From: Streptomyces sp. NRRL WC-3605
GTDB taxonomy: Bacteria; Actinomycetota; Actinomycetes; Streptomycetales; Streptomycetaceae
NCBI RefSeq assembly: GCF_001509795.1
Contig: NZ_LLZN01000064.1
Coordinates: 86,813 to 150,812, forward strand
DNA: 64,000 bases
Direction: 5' to 3'
Shown: positions 9,261-18,547 of the stretch, in pieces
Numbering within the stretch: the first letter of the stretch is position 1
Layout of the letters: each line of letters begins with the position of its first letter
Made by a program: the position numbers and the translations under genes
The notes under the pieces: model-generated
The model's database searches: none
Seen by the model: only the letters and a program-made list of their open reading frames with translations
What the model was told of the DNA's origin: nothing

Positions 9261-9302
9261 AGCTACGTGAGAGGCATCCGCGACGAGTGAGGAGGCGCTG
9301 CC

Positions 9303-9569
9303 ATGAGTTGGCGCGAGAGAGCGGCCTGCCGGGATGTCGACCCCGACCTGTTCTTCCCGATCGGCACCGCGGGTCTGGCGCTGGTCCAGATCGCCGAGGC
9401 GAAGGCCGTGTGCGCCCGGTGCCCCGTGCGGGACCAATGTCTGCGGTGGGCCGTGGACGTCGGGCAGGTCGAGGGCATCTGGGGCGGTACGACGGAGAGC
9501 GAGCGCCGCGCGAGGCGACGACGCTCGGCGCGCGAGGAGGCCGAGCGGATCGGCGCGGCGGCCTCCTGA
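9303..9569 (+). CDS. WhiB-family iron-sulfur regulator (WblE-like)
   Basis: 88-aa WhiB-like protein. The four cluster cysteines are present at C9, C37, C40 and C46 (CARCPVRDQC), followed by the GIWGG turn and a basic tail (RRARRRRSAREEAE) that in this family contacts DNA or RNA polymerase. The LFFPIG...IAEAKAVC segment resembles the WblE branch. WhiB-like proteins bind a [4Fe-4S] cluster and act with the principal sigma factor. Start ATG follows GGAGG at 9291-9295. An ECF41-type promoter sits upstream and a double hairpin terminator downstream, so the gene is monocistronic. Confidence 0.95.
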   Translation: MSWRERAACRDVDPDLFFPIGTAGLALVQIAEAKAVCARCPVRDQCLRWAVDVGQVEGIWGGTTESERRARRRRSAREEAERIGAAAS

Positions 9570-9626
9570 CCGCGTCCTTGTCGTTCCGGCGCCGATGCCC
9601 GGACCGTGCGCCGACCCACCAGTGCC

Positions 9627-9667
9627 GCGGGTCAGGGGGCGTGGACATGCTCCGCCCCCTGACCCGC
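9627..9667. terminator. strong hairpin terminator, 15-bp stem
   Basis: Perfect inverted repeat with arms 9627-9641 (GCGGGTCAGGGGGCG) and 9653-9667 and an 11-base loop, 58 bases after the WhiB-like stop. No U-run, as is common for Streptomyces terminators. Confidence 0.75.
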
Positions 9668-9671
9668 ACCG

Positions 9672-9713
9672 ACATGGTGGCCCCCTGGACCGAGGTCCAG
9701 GGGGCCACCATGT
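9672..9713. terminator. 20-bp perfect palindromic hairpin, bidirectional terminator
   Basis: Arms 9672-9691 and 9694-9713 are exact reverse complements around a 2-base centre. It lies 10 bases past the stop of the convergent ferritin-like gene and just after the first hairpin, so together they separate two convergent transcripts. Confidence 0.8.
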
Positions 9714-9722
9714 GAACGGAGG

Positions 9723-10781
9723 TCAGCCGCGATCTTCCGGAGCGACGTAGTCGAAGGTCGGGCCCGCGGTAAGGCCCTCGCCGTCGGGCATCGACATCAG
9801 GCTCTGTGCCTGCCCCTTGAGCGCGTACATCGTGCCCACCGACACCCCGAGCATCGCGGGATTGCCGTTGAACGCCTGCTCCAGGAGCTGCAGCAGCTTG
9901 CCGTACGCGATGTTGAACGCCTCCTGCGCGATACGGATCGGGCTGCCCTCCGGATGGTCCTCCAGTCGCGGGTTGGGCCGCATCGGGCGCACCCCGGCGG
10001 GGTCGACGGTGAGCGCCTCTCCGGTGGGCCCTGTCTCCGGGGTGTCCCCCGGCTGGTAGCGCCGGCCCTGTGCGAGCTCCTGGAAGCGGTAGTAGTGCGA
10101 GACCGCCTTGGAATGCGGGTGGAACATGTCCATGTCCCCGTCCCAGACGTCGACGCGTGCCGCGCCCTCGCCCTGCTCCACGATCTCCTCCAGGGCGGAG
10201 AGCGCCGAGGCGAGGTCGGTGACCGGGCTCAGCCGCCCGCCGGTGTGCCCGAAGGGTCCCGCGGCCACCTGGCGGGCGGGATCACCGGTGAAGACCTCGT
10301 CCTCGCCGAGTTCGGCGCACAGGTGTCGCAGGCCCTTCTCGATCGCGTCGTAGAACTGACCGATGGTCAGGTAGGCGTCGCCCTCGGCCGGGTCGCCCGG
10401 GTGGGCGGGTTGTTCGAGGCGGAGGAACATGGTGACCGCCTCCTGACCGAACGGCAGCAGGGACAGCTGCATGGAGGGGTCGGCGTGCGGCATGGGCCGA
10501 GGATGCGGGGAAAGGATGCGCGGGGTGTCGACGCGAGGTCGTCCGCCGACCGCGTTGAGGAGGTTGGCCGCCAGCGCGAGGTGGATCATCTCCTCCACGA
10601 AGACGCTGCTGACCACTTCGGCGGCGTGGGCGTTCCGCTCGGGGTCGAGCGAGTAGAGGGCCGTGAGGTAGGGCGGCAGGGTGGCGTGCTCCAGCTCGAT
10701 GGCCCACTGCAGGTGCTCGCGCAGGTCCTCCATCGTCGTGATCGGACGGAACCGGGTCTGGGTGGGGTCTTGATGATTCAT
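9723..10781 (-). CDS. ferritin-like domain protein (VioB/iminophenylpyruvate dimer synthase-like)
   Basis: 352-aa protein with an N-terminal ferritin-like four-helix fold. Putative metal ligands are the Glu/His in LQWAIELEHATLPPYLTALY (about residues 25-45) and in VFVEEMIHLALAANLLNAVG (about 60-80). This architecture matches the ferritin-like domain of VioB/RebD-type proteins, which in stand-alone form has unassigned chemistry. It has no signal peptide. It lies 122 bases downstream of the yceI-like gene on the same strand, so it is probably co-transcribed from the ECF41-type promoter at 11594-11620. Confidence 0.82.
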   Translation of the reverse strand: MNHQDPTQTRFRPITTMEDLREHLQWAIELEHATLPPYLTALYSLDPERNAHAAEVVSSVFVEEMIHLALAANLLNAVGGRPRVDTPRILSPHPRPMPHADPSMQLSLLPFGQEAVTMFLRLEQPAHPGDPAEGDAYLTIGQFYDAIEKGLRHLCAELGEDEVFTGDPARQVAAGPFGHTGGRLSPVTDLASALSALEEIVEQGEGAARVDVWDGDMDMFHPHSKAVSHYYRFQELAQGRRYQPGDTPETGPTGEALTVDPAGVRPMRPNPRLEDHPEGSPIRIAQEAFNIAYGKLLQLLEQAFNGNPAMLGVSVGTMYALKGQAQSLMSMPDGEGLTAGPTFDYVAPEDRG

Positions 10782-10903
10782 GGGGGGGTCTCACCTGGGT
10801 TGTGTGCGTACGGTTCGGCCGCGGCCGCGGACCGACCTGTGGTCACCGGCATCGCTGCCGGCGGGGACCGCGCGGGGCGGTCGGTGTCGTGGCGCGGGGC
10901 CGG

Positions 10904-11476
10904 TCATGCGGCGTCCGCGCGGGAGAGGCGGACGGCGGAGATGTCGAAGCTGAGCCTGACCTTGTCGCTGATGAGGGCACCGCCGGTCTCCATGGACGTG
11001 TTCCAGCCGAGACCCCAGTCGGAGCGGCGCACCAGGGCGGTGCCGGAGAAGCCGACACGGTCCTCTCCGCTCTCGTCCCGCGCGGCGCCGTCGAAGGCGA
11101 GGTGGATGTGGAGAGGGAGTTCGACGTCCTTGATCCTGAGGTGGCCCGTGAGACGGAACTGGCCGTCTCCGCGGTCGGCGAGGCCGGCGGAGCGGAAGGC
11201 CATCAGCGGGTAGGTGGCGGCGTCGAGGAAGTCCGGACCCGCGAGATGGGCGTCCCGCTCGGGGCTGCCGGTGTCGATACTGCCGGTCTGGACACTCATG
11301 TAGGCCTCGGAGCGGCTGGGCTGGTACCCGTCCAGCTTGACCAGTCCCTCGAACGCGCCGAACCGCCCGCGCACGTTCGCGATCATGGCGTGCCGGAGGG
11401 AGAAGCCGAGGGTGCTGTGTGCCGGGTCGATGGTGTAGACACCGGTCAGCTGTGTGTACGGGACGACGGTCGACAT
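10904..11476 (-). CDS. YceI-family lipid-binding protein
   Basis: 190-aa YceI protein: a lipocalin-like beta-barrel that binds isoprenoid-type lipids in characterised members. Motifs include TGVYTIDPAHSTLGFSLRHA at residues 10-29, VRGRFGAFEG, SIDTGSPERDAHL and FLDAATYPLMAFRS. No signal peptide, so cytoplasmic as in many actinomycete members. ATG 11476 is chosen because the family motif starts a few residues in; upstream codons to 11578 are filler. The gene is divergent from an ECF41-type sigma factor gene and has its own TGTCACA-type element at 11594-11620, which suggests it is a target of that sigma factor. Confidence 0.92.
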   Translation of the reverse strand: MSTVVPYTQLTGVYTIDPAHSTLGFSLRHAMIANVRGRFGAFEGLVKLDGYQPSRSEAYMSVQTGSIDTGSPERDAHLAGPDFLDAATYPLMAFRSAGLADRGDGQFRLTGHLRIKDVELPLHIHLAFDGAARDESGEDRVGFSGTALVRRSDWGLGWNTSMETGGALISDKVRLSFDISAVRLSRADAA

Positions 11477-11593
11477 AGATGGGTCCTTGCGGTCGCTGGT
11501 CACGACGATCAGTCGTTGCGAGCCGTCGCCGTGTGCCTGCCGATGAGGGAGGCGGACCGTGGCCGAAGGGCCGGGCAAGTCCGCAGAAGGACA

Positions 11594-11620
11594 GACAGGT
11601 GAGGGCCCGCGCCTGTGACA
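11594..11620 (-). promoter_or_regulatory. ECF41-type promoter of yceI
   Basis: On the minus strand TGTCACA (11620-11614) is followed after 16 bases by TGTC (11597-11594). Same geometry as the two other elements, differing at the first -10 base. About 118 bases upstream of the yceI ATG. Confidence 0.55.
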
Positions 11621-11711
11621 CCGGGACCGCCGCCCGGATGAGCACGCCGCCGGGGGCGTCGCCCTGGCCCCGCGACGCGGGCGGACGCCCCAGCGTGCGG
11701 TCGGGAAACCG

Positions 11712-11738
11712 TGTCACACGATCTGCCCCTGTCCGGTC
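11712..11738 (+). promoter_or_regulatory. ECF41-type promoter of the sigma factor gene itself
   Basis: TGTCACA (11712-11718), 16 bases, then GGTC (11735-11738) within CGGTC. It is about 125 bases upstream of the sigma start, implying autoregulation. The rest of the 387-base gap 11477-11863 holds the divergent yceI promoter and no gene I can support. Confidence 0.65.
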
Positions 11739-11863
11739 AGGAGTGCGTCGGTACGACCCGCCGGACGACAGCGGACCGCCCCCTTCCCGGGAGCCGTGGC
11801 GGGCATGAGCCGGAATCAGGGGTGGCACCGCCTTGTCGGGTGCTGTGCTGAGGGGTGATGCGG

Positions 11864-12730
11864 ATGGACCGGGAGCTGGACGACGAGACGGTACCGATCG
11901 CGGAACTGCTCGACGAGCGGCGCCGGCTGCTCAACGTGGCGTACTGGATGCTGGGCCGGAGCCAGGACGCCGACGACGCCGTGGCGGAGACCTACCGACG
12001 CTGGTACGGCCTGCCCGACGACGACAGGATCCGCATCGCCGAGCCCCGGTCCTGGCTGGTGAAGACCGTCGGCGGCATCTGTCTGGGGCGTCTGGCGCCG
12101 ACCGGACGGACGCAGCCGGGCACGATCGGCGCCGCGCCCCCTCAGGACCTGGACGAAGAGGTGAGCCAGGCCCTTCTCGAGGCGCTGGACACGCTGTCAC
12201 CGGCCGAGCGGGCCGCATTCGTCCTCAACGACGTGTTCGGGATGGCCCCGGGGACGGTCGCCGCCATCGTCGGACAGACGGAGCAAGACTGCGGCGAGCT
12301 CGCCGCCCGGGCCCGGCACAGCCTTCGGACCAGGCGGGCACACCCCACGCCGCCGTGGCAGCACGACCGTGTGGTGCTGGCGGTCCGGCAGGCCTGCGCG
12401 GCGGAGAACCCCGCCCGCCTGATGTCACTCCTGGCACCGGACGCCACGGTGTTCTTCGACGGTGGCGGCAAGGTCAGAACCCTCACACGGCCCGTCCACG
12501 GTGCGCGGCGCGCCACCCACAGCCTCCTGACCCTTCTGGCCGGCCGCCCCCGCACCACGCTGCACTGCCGGTCCGTCAACGGCCGCACCGGGATCGTGGT
12601 GCGCTACGGCGACGAGGTCGCCGCGGTCATCAGCCTGGACGTCGCGGGCGACCACGTCGTGCAGATCTGGGCGGTCCTCAACCCCGACAAGCTCCGCTAC
12701 TGGAACCGGGCGGCCACGCAGGAGACATGA
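11864..12730 (+). CDS. ECF41-type RNA polymerase sigma factor with fused SnoaL-like domain
   Basis: 288-aa ECF sigma factor. Regions 2 and 4 lie at about residues 15-165 (LLNVAYWMLGRSQDADDAVA; LSPAERAAFVLNDVFGMAPG), followed by a C-terminal NTF2/SnoaL-like domain (about 170-288) carrying the ECF41 signatures FFDGGGK and WAVLNPDKLRYW. In ECF41 the fused domain controls sigma activity in place of an anti-sigma factor. AGGGG at 11851-11855 suits ATG 11864; GTG 11855 and ATG 11858 are alternatives adding 2-3 residues. TGTCACA-type promoters occur upstream of this gene, divergent yceI, and the nearby WhiB-like gene, giving a likely small local regulon. Confidence 0.92.
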   Translation: MDRELDDETVPIAELLDERRRLLNVAYWMLGRSQDADDAVAETYRRWYGLPDDDRIRIAEPRSWLVKTVGGICLGRLAPTGRTQPGTIGAAPPQDLDEEVSQALLEALDTLSPAERAAFVLNDVFGMAPGTVAAIVGQTEQDCGELAARARHSLRTRRAHPTPPWQHDRVVLAVRQACAAENPARLMSLLAPDATVFFDGGGKVRTLTRPVHGARRATHSLLTLLAGRPRTTLHCRSVNGRTGIVVRYGDEVAAVISLDVAGDHVVQIWAVLNPDKLRYWNRAATQET

Positions 12731-12945
12731 GGGCGACGCGGGCGCCCCGCCGACGGCAGCCGACGGACAGTGGCAGGCATCTCGCCCGACAGGGGCCGTC
12801 CCCTTACCACCTTGCATCTTCCGGGTCCGGAACTCGTACGCTGTGACATACGATGCACCCACATACATCCCCGGGTCCGAGCCGAGCGGCACCGCAGCTG
12901 ACCTCAGCGAGGCGCGGCACGGAGGGTTGAGGATGAGAGGAAGAC

Positions 12946-13494
12946 ATGGACTCGGCGACTCGCGCAACGCATGAGATCGAGGTCACCGCGGAGAGCCTCC
13001 AGGAGGACCTGGCCCGCCTGGAGATCCAGAAGCGGGCACTGGAGAGGGAACTGGCCGCCGTGGCCGCCCACCTCGACTCGGTCCAGCGCGCCCTGAGTGC
13101 CCTCACGGTCCTCATGGCCGAGCCGTCCGGCGGCCGCACCGCCGAGCAGCCCGAGCAGGCGAAGGCCGGCCCTCCGGCCGCCGCGCCCGCCCGCCCGGCC
13201 CGGAAGCAGTCCGCGCCGCGGCAGGCGGAGCCCAAGCAGAAGGAGAAGCCGGCGCCCTCCTCGCGTGCGGAGGCCGACGAACCGCGCGGCTACGGCGCGC
13301 TCACCGAGCAGATCCTGGAGTACTTCGCGCGCGCCGGTGACGCGGAGGTCCGCGCCCGCGACGTGGCGGCGGCGCTCGGCCGGGACACCGACTCCGGGAG
13401 CATCAACGCGGTGCGGAGCACGCTCGACCGTCTGGTCGGCACCTCCCGCGTGCGCCGGGCCGGGCGCGGTCTCTACCGCGCCCAGAAGCCCTGA
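12946..13494 (+). CDS. coiled-coil protein with C-terminal winged helix, function unknown
   Basis: 182-aa protein I cannot assign to a named family. Residues about 10-55 form an amphipathic coiled coil (EIEVTAESLQEDLARLEIQK...). A Pro/Ala/Lys-rich linker covers about 60-110. Residues about 115-180 look like a winged-helix domain (ALTEQILEYFARAGDAEVRA then DVAAALGRDTDSGSINAVRS, STLDRLVGTSRVRRAGRGLY). This layout suggests a dimeric DNA-binding protein. ATG 12946 is preceded by GAGAGGAAG. The 215-base gap upstream contains no gene. A perfect hairpin follows at 13536-13579. Confidence 0.75.
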   Translation: MDSATRATHEIEVTAESLQEDLARLEIQKRALERELAAVAAHLDSVQRALSALTVLMAEPSGGRTAEQPEQAKAGPPAAAPARPARKQSAPRQAEPKQKEKPAPSSRAEADEPRGYGALTEQILEYFARAGDAEVRARDVAAALGRDTDSGSINAVRSTLDRLVGTSRVRRAGRGLYRAQKP

Positions 13495-13987
13495 CCGGTT
13501 TTCTCCCTGCTCCGCGCACGCACCGTCACGCGGCTGCCTCGGGCGCCTGCTCGCGGGGGATCGCACAGGCGCCCGAGGCGCACACCCGCAGACGGTAGGC
13601 CGACGGGTGGGCGAGCGCTCCCGCACCAGCCACTAAGCATGTCACACAGTGTCGGAGTCGCTGTGAAGAGTGTATAGCACTCACATTGTCTTCGATTCCA
13701 ACACCCCGGTACGCCCAGCGCCTCGCCTGCCCCCTCCCGTCCGGAGCAGCCGCCTCTTCACCTGAAAGCACCGGCAACTCGCCTTCCCGTGAGGGCCGTT
13801 ATGCCCCTTGCACACAGCTCCGCCACAACACACGTGTGACGGATGCGGCTACTCTTTCCGTGGCCACTGCAAGAAACATGGCCCTATAGTCATCCGCGCA
13901 TCGAGTTGTCGCCCGGGCTTCCCCCACGCGCGGCCTCGCCGCGTCGCACCTCGATGCCCGTGTTTCTTCCTCTTGAGGAGCATCCCC
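13495..13987. other. gene-free stretch with terminator and a short inverted repeat
   Basis: 493 bases with no gene I can support. It holds the terminator at 13536-13579 and an inverted repeat GAGTG-TATAG-CACTC (13668-13682) in a relatively A/T-rich patch that may belong to the amidase promoter. Confidence 0.5.
13536..13579 (+). terminator. hairpin terminator, 14-bp stem
   Basis: GCCTCGGGCGCCTG (13536-13549) and its exact reverse complement (13566-13579) flank a 16-base loop, 42 bases after the stop of the coiled-coil/winged-helix gene. Confidence 0.7.
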
Positions 13988-15916
13988 TTGCACAGAAGAA
14001 AGAAGGCCTTCGGCGTGCCCGTCGGCATCGCCGTGAGCGCGCTGGTGGTGGGCTCCCTGCTCACCCTGCCCGGCCATGCGCGGGCCGACGACCCGGGCGC
14101 GAGCGCGGACTCGCGCCAGGAAGCTCTGCTGGCCGCCGCCGAGGAGTTCGACATCCCGTCGAGCGTGCTGCTCGCCCTCTCCCACCAGGAGTCGGCCTGG
14201 GAGGGGCACGGCGCCCTGCCGAGCACCGACGGTGGTTACGGACCGATGAACCTCACGGACGTCAGCCCCGCCATGCTGGCGGGTGGCGCCGCGGGCGCGG
14301 CGGGCCGAGCCGACCTCGACTCCCTCGCCGCCGACCCCGCCCTGCACACGCTGGGCAAGGCGGCCGAGTTGACCGGATTGTCCGTCAAGTCCCTGCGTGA
14401 GGACGACACCGCGAACATCCGCGGGGGTGCCGCCCTGCTCGCCGCGTACGAGAAGGAGCTGGTCGGGTCGACCCCCGCGGACCCCTCCCAGTGGTACGGG
14501 GCGGTGGCCCGGTACAGCCAGGCCGGGCAGAAGGAGGTGGCCGCATCCTTCGCCGACCGCGTCTTCCGCACGATCCGCAGCGGCGCCTCGGCGACGACCC
14601 AGGACGGCCGGCGTGTACGTCTGGCCGCCGACCCTTCCGTCGATCCCGCCCGGGAGCAGATCGACTCCCTGCGCCTGAAGTCCTCGTCGTCGAGGGCCGC
14701 CACGGAATGCCCCACGACCGTCGACTGCACGTTCGTCGCCGGATCACCGGTCGGCCGTCAGGTCGCCGACCGGCCGGCCAACGGCGTCCGCGTCGACACG
14801 ATCGTCATCCACGACCTGGAGTCCACCTACGACGCCGGCGTGACGGGTCTGGCCAACCCCACGAATCCCACCGCGACCCACTACGTGATGTCCTCGGCCG
14901 GCGCGGTCACCCAGATGGTGCCCACCAAGGACATCGCCTTCCACGCGGGGAACTACTCGACCAACCTGCACTCGATCGGCATCGAGCACGAGGGGTACGC
15001 CGTGCACGGCGCCGCCTGGTACACGGAGGCGCAGTACCAGGCCACGGCCGACCTGGTGAAATACCTGGCCGGACGTTTCGGCATTCCACTGGACCGGCAG
15101 CACGTCATCGGCCATGACAACGTTGCCGGACCCAACTCCGCCCTGGTCTCGGGGATGCACTGGGACCCGGGCCACGCCTGGGACTGGAACCACTTCATGA
15201 GCCTGCTCGGCGCCCCTGTCAGCGGTGTGTCCGAGGTGCCGCAGCCCGGCTCCGTCGTGTCGGTCAAGCCGTCGTTCGCGGACAACGTGCAGACCCTCCA
15301 GATCTGCCCCTCCGACGACCCGACGGGCCAGACGACCTCCTGCACGGAGCAGCGGCACCCGGCCAACTTCGTCTACCTGCACACCGCCCCGAGCGAGACG
15401 GCACCGCTCTTCGGCGACCAGGCGATCCACGGCACCGCGCCCGGCACCGACCGGGTGAACGACTGGGGCAGCACGGCCCAGGCCGGGCAGCAGTTCGTCG
15501 TCGCGGACGTCCAGGACGACTGGACCGCGATCTGGTTCAGCGGTGCGAAGGTGTGGTTCCACAACCCCGGCGGCGTCAACACCCGCACCAGCTACGGAGT
15601 GAAGATCATCAAGCCCGCGGGCACCACTTCCGTGTCCCTCTACGGCTCCAGCTACCCCGACAAGGCCGAGTACCCGGCCGGCCTGGGCGCCTCGACGCAG
15701 GCACCGCTGAGCATGTACGCCATACCGGGTGGACAGGCGTACGTGGCCACGCGTGGAGCGACCGCCACCGACGACTACTTCCCCTCCAGCGGGGCCGTCG
15801 TCATCGGAGGCAGGAAGATGTACACCATCCAGTACAACCACCGTGTCGCCCTCGTCTACGCGGACGACGTCACCGCGACCACGGCCGTCCACCACTGGGA
15901 GAACGACAGCGACTGA
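13988..15916 (+). CDS. secreted N-acetylmuramoyl-L-alanine amidase with N-terminal lysozyme-like segment
   Basis: 642-aa exported cell-wall hydrolase. TTG 13988 is set by GAGGAG at 13975-13980, seven bases upstream. It begins MHRRKKAFG followed by a hydrophobic core and a GHARADD cleavage region: a Sec signal peptide. Residues about 45-230 resemble a lytic-transglycosylase/lysozyme-like module (LLALSHQESAWEGHG, GGYGPMNLTDV). Residues about 265-400 are a zinc Amidase_2 domain with VIHDLEST, SIGIEHEGY and HWDPGHAWDW supplying the ligand His residues. The C-terminal part (about 440-640) holds SH3-like repeats (NFVYLHTAPSETAPLFG) for wall binding. It should cleave the peptide from MurNAc outside the cell. 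Likely monocistronic: hairpins flank it. Confidence 0.9.
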   Translation: MHRRKKAFGVPVGIAVSALVVGSLLTLPGHARADDPGASADSRQEALLAAAEEFDIPSSVLLALSHQESAWEGHGALPSTDGGYGPMNLTDVSPAMLAGGAAGAAGRADLDSLAADPALHTLGKAAELTGLSVKSLREDDTANIRGGAALLAAYEKELVGSTPADPSQWYGAVARYSQAGQKEVAASFADRVFRTIRSGASATTQDGRRVRLAADPSVDPAREQIDSLRLKSSSSRAATECPTTVDCTFVAGSPVGRQVADRPANGVRVDTIVIHDLESTYDAGVTGLANPTNPTATHYVMSSAGAVTQMVPTKDIAFHAGNYSTNLHSIGIEHEGYAVHGAAWYTEAQYQATADLVKYLAGRFGIPLDRQHVIGHDNVAGPNSALVSGMHWDPGHAWDWNHFMSLLGAPVSGVSEVPQPGSVVSVKPSFADNVQTLQICPSDDPTGQTTSCTEQRHPANFVYLHTAPSETAPLFGDQAIHGTAPGTDRVNDWGSTAQAGQQFVVADVQDDWTAIWFSGAKVWFHNPGGVNTRTSYGVKIIKPAGTTSVSLYGSSYPDKAEYPAGLGASTQAPLSMYAIPGGQAYVATRGATATDDYFPSSGAVVIGGRKMYTIQYNHRVALVYADDVTATTAVHHWENDSD

Positions 15917-15945
15917 GCGGCACCGAGCGGTAGCCGGGCAGTACA

Positions 15946-15993
15946 GCGGGTCCTCATGCGAAGTGCCGGCAGGCACACGGCATGAGGACCCGC
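15946..15993 (+). terminator. hairpin terminator after the amidase gene
   Basis: Arms 15946-15959 (GCGGGTCCTCATGC) and 15980-15993 are exact reverse complements. The loop contains a second small stem GTGCC-GGCA-GGCAC, extending the structure. It begins 30 bases after the stop. Confidence 0.8.
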
Positions 15994-16031
15994 CCCGTCA
16001 CAACCGCGGGGCGTCGTCGGTCAGTGGGGAC

Positions 16032-16385
16032 ATGAGCCATTCCCTCGCGTCGAAGACCGGCACCGACGAGCCGGTCACCGTCATCAAGAGCTACACCGTG
16101 CCGACGGACGAAGCAGACCACTTCACGCTCGTGTACCAGGAGAACGCCCGCATCATGGCGGCCCAGCCAGGTTTCGTCCGCTCCCGCCTGCACCGCCCCC
16201 TCGGCGAGGGCCCCAAGACCCGCTTCCTCCACATCGCGGAGTGGACGTCGGGGACCGCCCTCGACCGAGCCACCGACAATCCCGAGTGGCATGCCTCGCT
16301 GCGGCGCATGTTCGCCGATCCCGGCCTCCACATCACCTCGGAACCGGCGAGCTACCGCGTCGTCGTCGAACTCCACCCCTCCTGA
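16032..16385 (+). CDS. antibiotic-biosynthesis-monooxygenase (ABM) domain protein
   Basis: 117-aa dimeric alpha-beta barrel protein. The core reads VTVIKSYTVPTDEADHFTLV, then ENARIMAAQPGFVRSRLHRP and FLHIAEWTSGTALDRATDNP, the pattern of the ABM/heme-degrading monooxygenase superfamily. Such proteins act on quinones or heme, or have no known substrate. ATG 16032 follows GTGGGGA. It stands alone between two hairpins, so no pathway can be read from its neighbours. Confidence 0.82.
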   Translation: MSHSLASKTGTDEPVTVIKSYTVPTDEADHFTLVYQENARIMAAQPGFVRSRLHRPLGEGPKTRFLHIAEWTSGTALDRATDNPEWHASLRRMFADPGLHITSEPASYRVVVELHPS

Positions 16386-16417
16386 CGACGCGCCGTACGC
16401 CACGGTGCACGAGTCAG

Positions 16418-16444
16418 GGCCGCCGTCGTCACGACGGCGGCCCT
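16418..16444. terminator. bidirectional hairpin between ABM gene and xlnA
   Basis: GGGCCGCCGTCGT (16418-16430) and ACGACGGCGGCCC (16432-16444) form a near-continuous palindrome between two convergent genes, 20 bases from the xlnA stop. Confidence 0.75.
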
Positions 16445-16464
16445 CACACCGGGTGCGGTGTGCC

Positions 16465-18133
<1,669 letters not shown>

Positions 18134-18166
18134 CCCGTGCGGCACTGATTTTTTCCGACTGCCTCA

Positions 18167-18177
18167 CGAAAGTTTCG
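18167..18177. promoter_or_regulatory. xylan-regulator box CGAAAGTTTCG (xlnA side)
   Basis: Perfect CGAAA-N-TTTCG palindrome of the kind described upstream of Streptomyces xylanase genes. It lies 34 bases upstream of the candidate xlnA -35 element and is identical to the box at 18461-18471. Confidence 0.75.
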
Positions 18178-18460
18178 ACAGCGGTTTTCCCGTCGGTCGC
18201 CGCGGTTGCCCACACACGGTCGACGGGCCTCGCCCCCATGACGGCGAGGTGCGGGCGGAGCTCACATACGCCCTGGTCAGGTGAGGCAACTCCCCTACTG
18301 GCGCGGGAGGTTCGGTGGCATGCGGCGATCTCGGCGCGCGGTCGCACCGAAGCCGTCAGGAACCCCTGACGCGGCAGCGTTTTGCAGCCAGATCGGCGAA
18401 AGACCTTGACCGCGGAGCTTCGCATTCCTAGCTTGTGGCGCCGGAGATCCTGGGCGCGCT

Positions 18461-18471
18461 CGAAAGTTTCG
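18461..18471. promoter_or_regulatory. xylan-regulator box CGAAAGTTTCG (abfB side)
   Basis: Second exact copy of the 11-bp palindrome, 76 bases upstream of the abfB ATG, in a segment that continues GAAACGTTCACG. Its position near the start suggests repression of abfB by the same regulator as xlnA. Confidence 0.75.
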
Positions 18472-18547
18472 AAACGTTCACGCGCTCCTGTACGGCCACC
18501 GGCGGTTCGCCGGCGGTACCCCCACTCCCCCTCAAGGAGGCTCTCCG

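Noticed and set aside
13640..13646. TGTCACA in the gap before the amidase gene
   Set aside because: No GTC at the right spacing and no sensible distance to the amidase start; counted as chance.
16032..16385. ABM-domain protein as a sign of an antibiotic biosynthetic cluster
   Set aside because: No polyketide, peptide or terpene biosynthetic genes lie nearby; stand-alone ABM proteins are common housekeeping proteins.
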